Shown here piece after piece: positions 1-5,710 of a stretch of 9,682 nt of DNA. Position 1 is the first letter of the stretch; every line of letters begins with the position of its first letter. This stretch comes from Bacillota bacterium. GTDB taxonomy: Bacteria; Bacillota; Clostridia; Peptostreptococcales; Anaerovoracaceae. Location of the stretch: contig JAKJCD010000067.1 of assembly GCA_022706625.1 (NCBI GenBank), forward strand, positions 1 through 9,682, written 5' to 3'. Made by a program: the position numbers and the translations under genes. Below the pieces are notes generated by a model that was given only the letters and a program-made list of their open reading frames with translations, was not told the DNA's origin and did no database searches.

Positions 1-756
1 TTTGAAGTATGACATACAGATGAGAGGAAAAAGCGTACTGATTGGCATATAAAAGAACATATAAATTACACCAATCCAGAGCAGAGCAAAGAGGCCCCTG
101 TTTTGCTTTAATACCACATACCCCTCTTTCATATCCTGTAAAAACTGTTGTCTTTTCGTTTCTGGACATAGTTCAGGCGTTGGTATGGACGAAATCGCAA
201 CAGTCACACAGGCAAGGATTGCACCCACAATATCTAACAATATAATTGCATTAAGAGGCCAAACAGCATATAAAAACGCTGCGGCAGCTGGACTGATAAT
301 CGCACTTACTGCTTGCATGGTCTGCGTGTAACCAGCGCATTTTGTAAGTTCCTCTTTTGGCACAATCATAGGTGTTGCTGCGCTGAATGCTGGAGAATGA
401 AAAGCAGTTCCCGCACTTCGGATTAACAGGACAACCATAATAGACCATACGGGCAATTCCATGTAAAACGCCACCAGCGCCAGAATACCGCCAGCGGCGG
501 CAATTATCAAATCCGCACCAATCATTACGCTTTTACGGCTGTGCCGGTCAACAAAAGCACCTGCAAACGGGCCTAAACAGGCTTGCGGCAAAAATCCAAT
601 CAGTGTTGCCGCCGTCAATATGATTGCAGAATTAGTTTTCGCAACCAAATAAAAGATAATGGCCATTTGCAAAATACCGCTGCTAATAAAGGATATTGCT
701 TGTCCGGCAAGAAGTGTAAAATAAGTTTTTCTCCATGAATTGTTGTTTTGGGTCAT
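1..756 (-). CDS. Mef-type MFS drug efflux transporter (partial, C-terminus off window)
   Basis: The reverse strand is open from an ATG at 756 to the left edge, giving the first 252 residues of a protein that in the Mef family is about 400 residues. An AAGGAGGTT ribosome binding site lies 8 bases before the ATG. The protein is very hydrophobic, with membrane helices at about residues 14-38, 45-68, 82-112, 145-165 and 168-190, and later ones from about 222. The loop GAFVDRHSRK (66-75) fits the MFS motif A between helices 2 and 3. Segments such as LAGQAIS, LQMAIIFYL, GADLIIAAAG, MELPVW, IRSAGTAFH and LTKCAGY match my memory of Mef(A)/Mef(E), proton-driven macrolide exporters of the cytoplasmic membrane. 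Family assignment is confident. The substrate is inferred, and the protein diverges enough from Mef(A) that I give no allele name. The gene has its own promoter and a long attenuator-like leader and sits beside transfer-origin-like DNA, so it is probably mobile cargo. Confidence 0.85.
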   Translation of the reverse strand, partial: MTQNNNSWRKTYFTLLAGQAISFISSGILQMAIIFYLVAKTNSAIILTAATLIGFLPQACLGPFAGAFVDRHSRKSVMIGADLIIAAAGGILALVAFYMELPVWSIMVVLLIRSAGTAFHSPAFSAATPMIVPKEELTKCAGYTQTMQAVSAIISPAAAAFLYAVWPLNAIILLDIVGAILACVTVAISSIPTPELCPETKRQQFLQDMKEGYVVLKQNRGLFALLWIGVIYMFFYMPISTLFPLICMSYFK

Positions 757-800
757 AATGCGAACCTCCTTTTTTATTGCATTGTTCCTTTGTTTCTGCA

Positions 801-842
801 ATAAAAAGCAGGCGTTGTCCCACAGAGAGGGCAGACGCCTGC
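801..842 (-). terminator. Leader hairpin C, intrinsic attenuator just upstream of the efflux gene
   Basis: On the reverse strand GCAGGCGT (842-835) pairs perfectly with ACGCCTGC (815-808), followed directly by TTTTTAT. This is the strongest of the three leader terminators. It ends only about 45 bases before the efflux start codon with no gene between, so it must act as an attenuator or riboregulator and not as an end-of-gene terminator. Confidence 0.7.
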
Positions 843-858
843 ATAACAACAAAGCACG

Positions 859-894
859 AAAAAACACCACGATACAGTTCAAAGACTGCTCGTG
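859..894 (-). terminator. Leader hairpin B with T6 tract (attenuator candidate)
   Basis: On the reverse strand CACGA-g-CAGT pairs with ACTG-ta-TCGTG around a six-base loop. GTG then six T (864-859) follow the stem. The structure is terminator-like and lies midway between the promoter and the efflux ATG. Confidence 0.5.
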
Positions 895-926
895 TCAAAC
901 CTACGTGTTCCTTTGCATACGCACGC

Positions 927-949
927 AAAAAAAGCCCACCATCATGTGG
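927..949 (-). terminator. Leader hairpin A with T7 tract (attenuator candidate)
   Basis: On the reverse strand CCAC-ATGATG-GTGG is followed by GC and seven T (933-927). The stem is only 4 bp, so alone it is a weak terminator, but the T tract and its place about 75 bases into the leader fit the first of three attenuator steps. Extra pairing between flanking A-rich and T-rich sequence is possible. Confidence 0.35.
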
Positions 950-976
950 AAAGGTACTTCTACTTTTTATTGCTTA

Positions 977-997
977 TTAGCGTACACAAATTAACAC
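977..997 (-). CDS. Candidate leader peptide of the efflux gene (MLICVR)
   Basis: The first strong ribosome binding site in the leader, AAGGAGG at 1011-1005, is followed after 7 bases by GTG TTA ATT TGT GTA CGC TAA, coding for a six-residue peptide. An overlapping GTG two bases earlier would give only a two-codon frame. Very short leader peptides upstream of ribosome-targeting-drug resistance genes (erm, msr(D), tet(M)) sense stalled ribosomes; this is established for those genes and inferred here. A second possible leader ORF of 14 codons (945-901, starting MMVGFFCV) has no convincing ribosome binding site. Confidence 0.4.
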   Translation of the reverse strand: MLICVR

Positions 998-1031
998 ACG
1001 TAAGCCTCCTTCCAATCTCAAACTGTCGCAC

Positions 1032-1061
1032 AGTATAACACACATCCGATAGACTTGTCAA
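1032..1061 (-). promoter_or_regulatory. Promoter of the efflux gene leader
   Basis: On the reverse strand there is a perfect -35 TTGACA (1061-1056), an 18-base spacer and a -10 TATACT (1037-1032). This is the best sigma-70/SigA-type promoter in the window and points at the efflux gene. Transcription would start near 1025, giving a leader of roughly 270 bases before the ATG at 756. Confidence 0.7.
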
Positions 1062-1110
1062 CCATTTTTAACCTTGTTTTCCATCTTGTTTTTCCATCTC
1101 TTACGGGCAG

Positions 1111-1193
1111 TAGCAAAGCCAGGCGAGCCAGTCAACGGTCAAGATGAACGGCGCTTTCAGCGCCGCCGTTGACAGTCTCGCCCGTCTTTGCTA
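1111..1193. repeat. 83-base interrupted palindrome
   Basis: Four nested pairings can be read directly. TAGCAAAG (1111-1118) pairs with CTTTGCTA (1186-1193), GGCGAG (1122-1127) with CTCGCC (1177-1182), GTCAACGG (1131-1138) with CCGTTGAC (1166-1173), and CGGCGCT (1149-1155) with AGCGCCG (1159-1165). The outer three are separated by symmetric 3-base internal loops. A 10-base bulge (1139-1148) lies on one side of the inner stem. In all, 29 bp are paired. Confidence 0.8.
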
Positions 1194-1205
1194 ATGGGTA
1201 ATCAA

Positions 1206-1236
1206 GGCGGGAAAGCCATTTTAGGGCTTTCCCGCC
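1206..1236. repeat. Perfect 12-bp inverted repeat
   Basis: GGCGGGAAAGCC (1206-1217) and its exact reverse complement (1225-1236) flank a 7-base loop containing the TTTTAGGG motif. No T tract follows on either strand, so it is not an obvious terminator. Confidence 0.8.
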
Positions 1237-1243
1237 CATTTCA

Positions 1244-1270
1244 ATTTTGGGAGAAGAAAGGCCCCAAAAT
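1244..1270. repeat. 8-bp inverted repeat
   Basis: ATTTTGGG (1244-1251) pairs with CCCAAAAT (1263-1270) around an 11-base purine-rich loop. It is directly followed by another repeat pair, GGCCAA (1281-1286) with TTGGCC (1300-1305), whose loop again contains TTTTAGGG (1291-1298). Confidence 0.65.
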
Positions 1271-1337
1271 GAACGAGTGCGGCCAAACACTTTTAGGGAT
1301 TGGCCACCTTGTCCACCCATCCAGCGGGGCGGCGGGG

Positions 1338-1384
1338 AACGGTCAAGGCCGGGCGTCAGCCCATTCATTTCAGCCTTGACGGTT
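1338..1384. repeat. Nested inverted repeat with inner GGGC/GCCC hairpin
   Basis: GTCAAGGC (1342-1349) pairs with GCCTTGAC (1373-1380), extended by AAC/GTT after one G-G mismatch. Inside lies GGGC-GTCA-GCCC (1351-1362). The left arm begins with AACGGTCAAG, the same 10 bases found in the large palindrome at 1134-1143. Confidence 0.7.
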
Positions 1385-1411
1385 TCCTGCCGTCCTGCTA
1401 CTTTTCCCGGA

Positions 1412-1464
1412 GTGTGGCCACACATCTGGTCACGGTGTCCAGAGCTTTGGGACTTTTTGTCCCA
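1412..1464. repeat. 12-bp perfect palindrome and adjacent 6-bp hairpin
   Basis: GTGTGGCCACAC (1412-1423) is a perfect palindrome with no loop, which suits a dimeric protein site better than a hairpin. Further on, TGGGAC (1448-1453) and GTCCCA (1459-1464) flank five T. Confidence 0.6.
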
Positions 1465-1527
1465 TAGGCCGGGGGCGGAGGACGAGGGACGGGGGCTTTC
1501 ATAATACGCCCTGTCTGCTGCTGAAAT

Positions 1528-1569
1528 CAGCCCTTTGTTTCCGGCTTACCAGCCCCAAACAAAGCCCTG
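1528..1569. repeat. 42-base hairpin with two symmetric CC/CC internal loops
   Basis: CAG/CTG (1528-1530, 1567-1569), CTTTGTTT/AAACAAAG (1533-1540, 1557-1564) and GGCT/AGCC (1543-1546, 1551-1554) form one stem with loop TACC. Both internal loops consist of CC facing CC, so the arms stay in perfect register. Confidence 0.75.
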
Positions 1570-1584
1570 CTTTCCTGCCGCGTC

Positions 1585-1619
1585 AAATACCGTTGCCCTC
1601 CCCGGCGGCAACGGTATTT
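1585..1619. repeat. Perfect 13-bp inverted repeat
   Basis: AAATACCGTTGCC (1585-1597) and its exact reverse complement (1607-1619) flank a 9-base C-rich loop. On the + strand it ends in TTTT, a short tract that could make it a weak terminator, but no gene upstream needs one. Confidence 0.75.
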
Positions 1620-1640
1620 TCAGGGCAACGCCGACAGAGC

Positions 1641-1702
1641 GTATAACACACTACACTTTGCTCCGCAAAGTCGTGTGCCAAATGGGGCGCTGCCCCCTTT
1701 GG
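1641..1702. other. Transfer-origin (oriT)-like segment
   Basis: Two adjacent hairpins are present. In the first, CACAC (1647-1651) pairs with GTGTG (1673-1677) around the inner stem ACTTTGC-TCC-GCAAAGT (1655-1671). In the second, CCAAA-t-GGGGC (1678-1688) pairs with GCCCC-c-TTTGG (1692-1702). From memory, sequences of this type with GTGTTATAC next to them stand upstream of the mobC/relaxase genes of Firmicutes conjugative elements such as the Tn1549 type. That similarity is recalled and not computed, and no relaxase gene is in the window. Confidence 0.45.
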
Positions 1703-1711
1703 AAACCCCCG

Positions 1712-1760
1712 CAACAAACAGGTGCTATGCACCCAGCCGGGAGCATAGCGCCGTTTGTTG
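1712..1760. repeat. Long inverted repeat, about 18 bp paired
   Basis: CAACAAAC (1712-1719) pairs with GTTTGTTG (1753-1760). After one bulged A, GGTGCTATGC (1721-1730) pairs with GCATAGCGCC (1743-1752), including one T-G wobble. The 12-base loop contains CCC and GGG that can pair with each other. This is the last strong repeat before the change in base composition. Confidence 0.75.
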
Positions 1761-1810
1761 TCAGCAGCCCGTTTCACGGTCTGCGTGTAGTTCCTTGTAA
1801 ACTGACCTAA

Positions 1811-2131
1811 GCATATGAAGAAATAGAAAAGAAGATGGCTGAAATAGATTATCCGGAGCCACGCGAACATTGGGAATGGTATACTAAATCACCATATTTA
1901 AAATTTTGGAAATTACAAGAAGAAGGAGGATCAAATCCTTTTTGGGAAGAAGAAGCTGACGGTATTACATATTATCTATACGATGAAAACGCAGAAGAAG
2001 TAGTATATAGCACGATAGACAATTCGTTTTTTGATGAATGGATGTCCGAAAGCTGGGGTAATGATTGGAAGGACACATTCCCGATATACAGATCGAAAGA
2101 TGATTTTGTGGTTCCTAAAACGATTTTATAG
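1811..2131 (+). pseudogene. 3' fragment of an acidic hypothetical gene cut at the element junction
   Basis: The frame is open from just after a TAA at 1808-1810 to the TAG at 2129-2131. Read from 1811 it codes AYEEIEKK before the first ATG (1835), which starts a 98-residue product. The ATG has no proper ribosome binding site, only the purine-rich gaagaaatagaaaagaag, itself apparently coding. The simplest reading is the C-terminal part of a longer protein whose 5' end was lost when GC-rich DNA joined at about 1805. The remainder is strongly acidic and rich in Trp, Tyr and Phe (for example PREHWEWYTKSPYLKFW). I do not recognise the family. Acidic compact proteins of this kind are often immunity proteins, but that is only a suggestion. 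If translated from 1835 it would be a small intact hypothetical protein. Confidence 0.5.
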
Positions 2132-2167
2132 TTTTTAAGTGATAAAACACAATTTTAACGACATTTA

Positions 2168-2200
2168 CAATAGCATCGCACAAAGCGGCGCTATTGCTGT
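2168..2200 (+). terminator. Hairpin after the acidic fragment, probable weak terminator
   Basis: CAATAGC-a-TCGC (2168-2179) pairs with GCGG-c-GCTATTG (2185-2196) with one mismatch and one wobble around ACAAA. It is followed by CTGTTTAT, a poor T tract. It starts 37 bases after the stop codon at 2131. Confidence 0.45.
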
Positions 2201-2278
2201 TTATAAGTCGTAATCGAAGGAATTCTCACAATGTTTTAAAGAACAGTAAGTAACAGTATTATATTATTTTGTTGATCT

Positions 2279-2322
2279 AATACCGGGAAGATAAGGGTTT
2301 CTTATCTTTTCGGTATTTTTTT
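2279..2322 (+). terminator. Strong intrinsic terminator without an intact gene upstream
   Basis: AATACCG (2279-2285) pairs with CGGTATT (2311-2317), GG with TT by wobble, and AAGATAAG (2288-2295) with CTTATCTT (2301-2308), around a 5-base loop. That makes 17 continuous pairs followed by a T run to 2322. About 150 bases separate it from the nearest stop codon upstream, so the gene it once served may be lost. Confidence 0.8.
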
Positions 2323-2332
2323 GTTCAGGTGA

Positions 2333-2730
2333 AGACATGAGCTGAGTCGGATTACTTACTACTCCGGTCAAATCGAAAATGTGATCTTGCCGGTGTTAGA
2401 GTCGGGCGGAATCGACCAGCCAGAGTCGCATAGAAATGACCAATCACAGTCAGGTTACATGTTGTACATTACAATGGAAATGTATACTATCCGATCTCTA
2501 AAGAAGATATACCTATTGATTAGGGTGATCAGGATTGGGAATATACACATGATGTTCTTATGTTAGATTCTCATATTAAGATCATAGATTATATTCCTTT
2601 ATTCGATTATGTAAAACCAAGCGTATCCGTATTAAAAAATGAAAAAAATGGAAACGGTTATGTTTACATTAGTGTTTTAATTGGAGAGACCAGGGATTAT
2701 TTCAAGCTGTCTGAAGAAGAAAGCCAATAG
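2333..2730 (+). pseudogene. Decayed hypothetical gene with frame change and in-frame stop
   Basis: Two frames together give a protein-like reading. From 2333 one frame reads RHELSRITYYSGQIENVI and onward through ESGGIDQPESHRNDQ. At about 2455-2461 the sense seems to continue in the +1 frame as VVHYNGNVYYPISKEDIPID. A TAG at 2521-2523 then interrupts it before GDQDWEYTHDVLMLDSHIK and onward to the TAG at 2728. Both parts have ordinary soluble-protein composition, and no good start with ribosome binding site precedes them. Function and family are unknown. It resembles the acidic fragment before it in size and character, so both may be remnants of small accessory or immunity-type genes. The alternative, two unrelated short ORFs, is less likely given the continuity. 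Confidence 0.5.
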
Positions 2731-2771
2731 TCTCATACTTTGAAAACACGATATTACTGATCCACGCAAGG

Positions 2772-2795
2772 GCACCGCATTACGCGGTGCTTTTG
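2772..2795 (+). terminator. Intrinsic terminator before trkA, inside a larger inverted repeat
   Basis: GCACCGC (2772-2778) pairs with GCGGTGC (2784-2790) around ATTAC, followed by TTTTG. Outer arms GATATTAC (2750-2757) and GTAATATC (2795-2802) are also exact complements, so the whole 53 bases can fold. It ends transcription from the decayed region before trkA. Confidence 0.7.
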
Positions 2796-2842
2796 TAATA
2801 TCAGCGCTAATCTCATCCAAAGATGCCCTTGCTCCCCGTATA

Positions 2843-2851
2843 TGTTATAAT
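2843..2851 (+). promoter_or_regulatory. Extended -10 promoter of trkAH
   Basis: TGTTATAAT is an extended -10 (TGn plus perfect TATAAT), with no recognisable -35 at the usual distance, as is common for extended -10 promoters. Transcription would start near 2858, about 20 bases before the ATG, leaving no room for a riboswitch in the leader. Confidence 0.6.
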
Positions 2852-2878
2852 GTCTGATTGAATGAGGTGATCTGACTT

Positions 2879-4234
2879 ATGAAAATCGTTATAGCAGGTT
2901 GCGGCAAACTTGGCTTTGATCTTGCCAGACAGCTTTCGGAAGAAAAACATGATGTTACGGTTATAGATACCAATCCGGCAAAGCTTGAAAAAGCTCTTGC
3001 TGCTCTTGATGTACAGGGAGTTGAAGGAAACGGTACATCTTTCCGCACACAGATGGAAGCGGATGTAGGATCCAGCGATTTGATGATCGCGGTGACAGGT
3101 GCCGATGAAGTCAATCTCCTCTGTTGTCTCATTGCAAAGCGTGCAGGTGTAAAACGTACTGCCGCCAGAGTAAGGAATCCCATTTACAACGAAGAGGTAC
3201 AGTTCTTTTCCGGACAGCTTGGTCTTTCCATGACCATCAATCCGGAGCTTGCCTGTGCCCAGAATATAGCGAGGCTCTTAGAAGTTCCCGGTGCTCTTGA
3301 GATCACTTCCTTCGCAAAGGGAAGAGTGGATCTCATACAGGTACCTGTTCCCGAGGGCTCGGTGCTTGATGGAATGAGTATCATAGAGTTTGCCTCCAAG
3401 ATCATGAAGGGAACTCTTATCTGTGCCATACGAAGAGATAAGGACGTCATTATCCCCGACGGACGCACTATACTCCGCACGGGAGATGATATGTATGTTA
3501 TCATCCCGCCTTCACAGATCCATAAGCTCTTAAACAGGATAGGCGTAAAGGAGAAGCCGATCCGCAATGTTATCATCGCAGGCGGTGGTACCACCGCATA
3601 CTATCTTGCAAAGCGTCTTGAGAAAGATGCCATGGATGTCAAGATAATAGAGCGTGACAAGGCAAGAGCAGAACACCTCAGTACCATGCTTCCCAATACT
3701 ATGATAATCAACGGTGATGCATCAGACCGTGCGCTTCTCATGGAAGAGGGCATAGCCGACAGAGACGGTTTTGTTACTCTTACCAATATGGATGAAGAGA
3801 ACATGGTGCTCAGCATGTTTGCACATAAGGTTGGACATGCCAAGACCATTACCAAGCTCAACTATGTTTCTTTTGAGGAAGTGGTAGATGATCTTCCGAT
3901 AGGTTCTATTGTCAGTCCCAAGGCATCTACTGCGAAGCTTATCCTTCAGTATGTCCGTGCTATGGAGAATTCTTACGGAAGTAATGTGGAGACGCTCACT
4001 CGTATCCTGGACGGAAGAGTAGAGGTGCTTGAGTTTGCGATAAAGAATGAGTCGGATGTTACGGGCAAGCCCATCATGGAGCTTTCCCTCAAGAACGGAC
4101 TCCTCGTGTGTGCGATACTGCGTGAAGGCAAGATCATAACACCCGGCGGACATGATGATATCCGTGTCGGTGATAATGTAATGATAGTTACTACCAACAA
4201 GGGACTTAAGGATATCAGGGATATATTACAATAA
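2879..4234 (+). CDS. trkA: Trk potassium uptake regulatory subunit TrkA
   Basis: A cytoplasmic NAD(H)-binding regulator that docks on the TrkH membrane subunit and gates K+ uptake. The 451 residues match the usual TrkA length of about 450-460 and show the duplicated RCK layout. The first RCK_N has VIAGCGKLG (4-12) as Rossmann glycine loop and the acidic D30 ending strand 2. The first RCK_C spans about 140-220. The second RCK_N begins RNVIIAGGGTTA (229-240) with IIERD (256-260) as its acidic strand end. The second RCK_C spans about 370-451. The glycine loop of the second half (GGGTTA) is less canonical than that of the first. The start is supported by GAGGTGA 8 bases upstream and by the protein beginning directly with the first strand. 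It is co-transcribed with trkH 10 bases downstream. RCK_C domains in Gram-positives can bind cyclic di-AMP; whether this one does cannot be told. Confidence 0.95.
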   Translation: MKIVIAGCGKLGFDLARQLSEEKHDVTVIDTNPAKLEKALAALDVQGVEGNGTSFRTQMEADVGSSDLMIAVTGADEVNLLCCLIAKRAGVKRTAARVRNPIYNEEVQFFSGQLGLSMTINPELACAQNIARLLEVPGALEITSFAKGRVDLIQVPVPEGSVLDGMSIIEFASKIMKGTLICAIRRDKDVIIPDGRTILRTGDDMYVIIPPSQIHKLLNRIGVKEKPIRNVIIAGGGTTAYYLAKRLEKDAMDVKIIERDKARAEHLSTMLPNTMIINGDASDRALLMEEGIADRDGFVTLTNMDEENMVLSMFAHKVGHAKTITKLNYVSFEEVVDDLPIGSIVSPKASTAKLILQYVRAMENSYGSNVETLTRILDGRVEVLEFAIKNESDVTGKPIMELSLKNGLLVCAILREGKIITPGGHDDIRVGDNVMIVTTNKGLKDIRDILQ

Positions 4235-4244
4235 CGGTGTCGGT

Positions 4245-5684
4245 ATGAACTTTGCAATGATCTTTTATCTTCTCGGAAGAGTTATACAGGTGGTGGGAGC
4301 CATGATGGCGGCGCCTTGTGTTGTAGCTCTTATCTACAGAGAACGTTCCGGAATATTTTTTCTCTTCTGCGGCATAGCGATGTTCGCAGTCGGTACTCTT
4401 TTTACGATAAAAAAACCTGCAAATAAAAAATTCTATTCACGTGAAGGTTTCGTGATGACTGCTCTCAGCTGGATCGTTTTATCGGCAACGGGAGCGATCC
4501 CCTTTTGGCTCTCCGGAGAGATCCCTTCATATACGGATGCGCTCTTTGAGTGTATATCGGGATTTACCACCACAGGTGCTTCCATAGTACCTGCCGTAGA
4601 GGATCTTTCGCACTGTGTTAATTTCTGGAGATGTTTTATCCAGCTCATCGGTGGAATGGGAGTACTTGTATTCCTCCTGGCGCTGCTTCCCGTTACCGGC
4701 CAGGATCTTTATATCATGAAGGCGGAAAGCCCGGGACCCAATGTGGGAAAGCTTGTTCCGAAGGTCAGGCAGACGGCTTATTACCTTTATGTGATCTATT
4801 TTCTCCTGACAGGAGCGCTTATCGTTTCTCTTATCATCGCGGGAATGCCTGTTTTTGACAGCATCTGTACCGCTTTTGCAACGACAAGCACCGGCGGCTT
4901 CGGAGTGAGGAATGATTCCATAAGCAGTTACGCACCGCAGGTTCAGTATGTCATTGCGGCATTTCTTTTTCTTTCGGGATTCAATTATAATTTCTATTTC
5001 TATTTCAAATCCGGTCATTGGAAGGATGCTTTTAAGATCGAGGAAGTCAGGCTCTATGCCGGGATCTTTATATTTATCCTCCTCGTGATAGCGGGAGCAT
5101 TGATCTTTATAAGCGGTATGGATACCGAGAGCGCCTTCAGGCACTCATTCTTTCAGGTGGGATCCATAATGACAACTGCAGGATTCTCTTCGGCGGATTT
5201 TGATATGTGGCCCGCCATATGCAGAGAGCTGCTGATACTGCTCATGTTCATAGGCGGATGTGCGGGAAGCACCTGCGGCGGAATCAAGGTCAGCCGCTTA
5301 TTGCTGTATATCAAGATGATAAAGAGAGAGGTGTCGGGACTTTGTCATCCCAAGTCGGTCAGCGTCATCAAAATGGACGGGAAGAAAGTGGACGGAGCCA
5401 TACTTAAATCCGCCATGGTATTTCTTTCTGCCTATGCCGTTATATTTGTGGTATCCATACTTCTCATCAGTCTTGACGGATTTGATTTCACAACGGATTT
5501 TACGGCCGTGGCATCTGCGCTTGGAAATATCGGCCCCGGTTTTTCCGGAGTAGGTCCTACGAAGAATTTCACGGCATTTTCAGACTTTTCAAAATACGTT
5601 CTTATGTTTGATATGCTTGCGGGACGTCTTGAGCTCTTCCCTATGCTGGTTCTTCTTACACCGGCCACCTGGAAGAGGCGTTAG
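4245..5684 (+). CDS. trkH: Trk/Ktr-type potassium uptake membrane subunit TrkH
   Basis: The channel-like K+-translocating subunit of the cytoplasmic membrane. The 479 residues agree with TrkH (about 480). Four membrane-pore-membrane repeats are visible through their filter loops: SGFTTTGAS (105-113), ATTSTGGFG (212-220), SIMTTAGFS (307-315) and ALGNIGPGFSG (425-435). The glycine-rich stretch GGCAGSTCGGIKVSR (337-351) after the third pore is the intramembrane gating loop of the family, and GRLELFPMLVL (460-470) is its C-terminal signature. The ATG is 10 bases after the trkA stop and has only a weak ribosome binding site (GGTGTCGGT), suggesting translational coupling to trkA. A second ATG at codon 5 is possible but would clip the first helix. 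No clear terminator follows; the next gene has its own promoter. Confidence 0.95.
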   Translation: MNFAMIFYLLGRVIQVVGAMMAAPCVVALIYRERSGIFFLFCGIAMFAVGTLFTIKKPANKKFYSREGFVMTALSWIVLSATGAIPFWLSGEIPSYTDALFECISGFTTTGASIVPAVEDLSHCVNFWRCFIQLIGGMGVLVFLLALLPVTGQDLYIMKAESPGPNVGKLVPKVRQTAYYLYVIYFLLTGALIVSLIIAGMPVFDSICTAFATTSTGGFGVRNDSISSYAPQVQYVIAAFLFLSGFNYNFYFYFKSGHWKDAFKIEEVRLYAGIFIFILLVIAGALIFISGMDTESAFRHSFFQVGSIMTTAGFSSADFDMWPAICRELLILLMFIGGCAGSTCGGIKVSRLLLYIKMIKREVSGLCHPKSVSVIKMDGKKVDGAILKSAMVFLSAYAVIFVVSILLISLDGFDFTTDFTAVASALGNIGPGFSGVGPTKNFTAFSDFSKYVLMFDMLAGRLELFPMLVLLTPATWKRR

Positions 5685-5710
5685 TATTTTGCAAAAGTCC
5701 CAAAAAAATC

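Larger units (their letters stand above)
1062..1810. other. GC-rich, hairpin-dense intergenic block of a probable mobile element
   Basis: About 750 bases without a convincing gene. Reading frames exist on both strands because the DNA is GC-rich, but they overlap perfect inverted repeats, lack good ribosome binding sites and do not resemble known families. From 1111 to 1760 at least ten inverted repeats follow each other with short gaps; the main ones are listed separately. Composition changes sharply to AT-rich at about 1805. Location beside a resistance gene and the transfer-origin-like part suggest the non-coding control region of an integrative conjugative or mobilizable element. A large structured RNA is an alternative. 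Confidence 0.6.

Noticed and set aside
683..928. 81-codon minus-strand frame overlapping the efflux leader and start
   Set aside because: It spans the leader hairpins B and C and overlaps the efflux gene in another frame; the efflux frame with its strong ribosome binding site explains the region.
1132..1425. 97-codon minus-strand frame through the hairpin block
   Set aside because: It runs through several perfect inverted repeats, has no good ribosome binding site and low-complexity Gly/Pro/Arg-rich content; GC-rich structured DNA easily leaves such open frames.
1398..1502. 34-codon minus-strand frame starting MKAPVPRPPPPAYG
   Set aside because: Weak ribosome binding site, proline-run composition, overlaps the palindromes at 1412-1423 and 1448-1464; no recognised family. 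It could be real but cannot be supported.
1111..1760. CRISPR array or integron attC cassette series
   Set aside because: The repeats are inverted and differ from each other, with no constant repeat, no regular spacing, and no cassette genes between them.
1535..1810. 91-codon plus-strand frame over the oriT-like region
   Set aside because: It is read through three strong inverted repeats and has no ribosome binding site or protein-like pattern.
2803..2878. Possible cyclic-di-AMP (ydaO-type) riboswitch before trkA, as is common for K+ transporter genes
   Set aside because: The extended -10 at 2843-2851 leaves about 20 bases of leader, and none of the expected structure is visible.
4527..5144. 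Long minus-strand frames opposite trkA, trkH and the other large genes
   Set aside because: They lie antisense to genes with clear family signatures and have no start signals or family resemblance.
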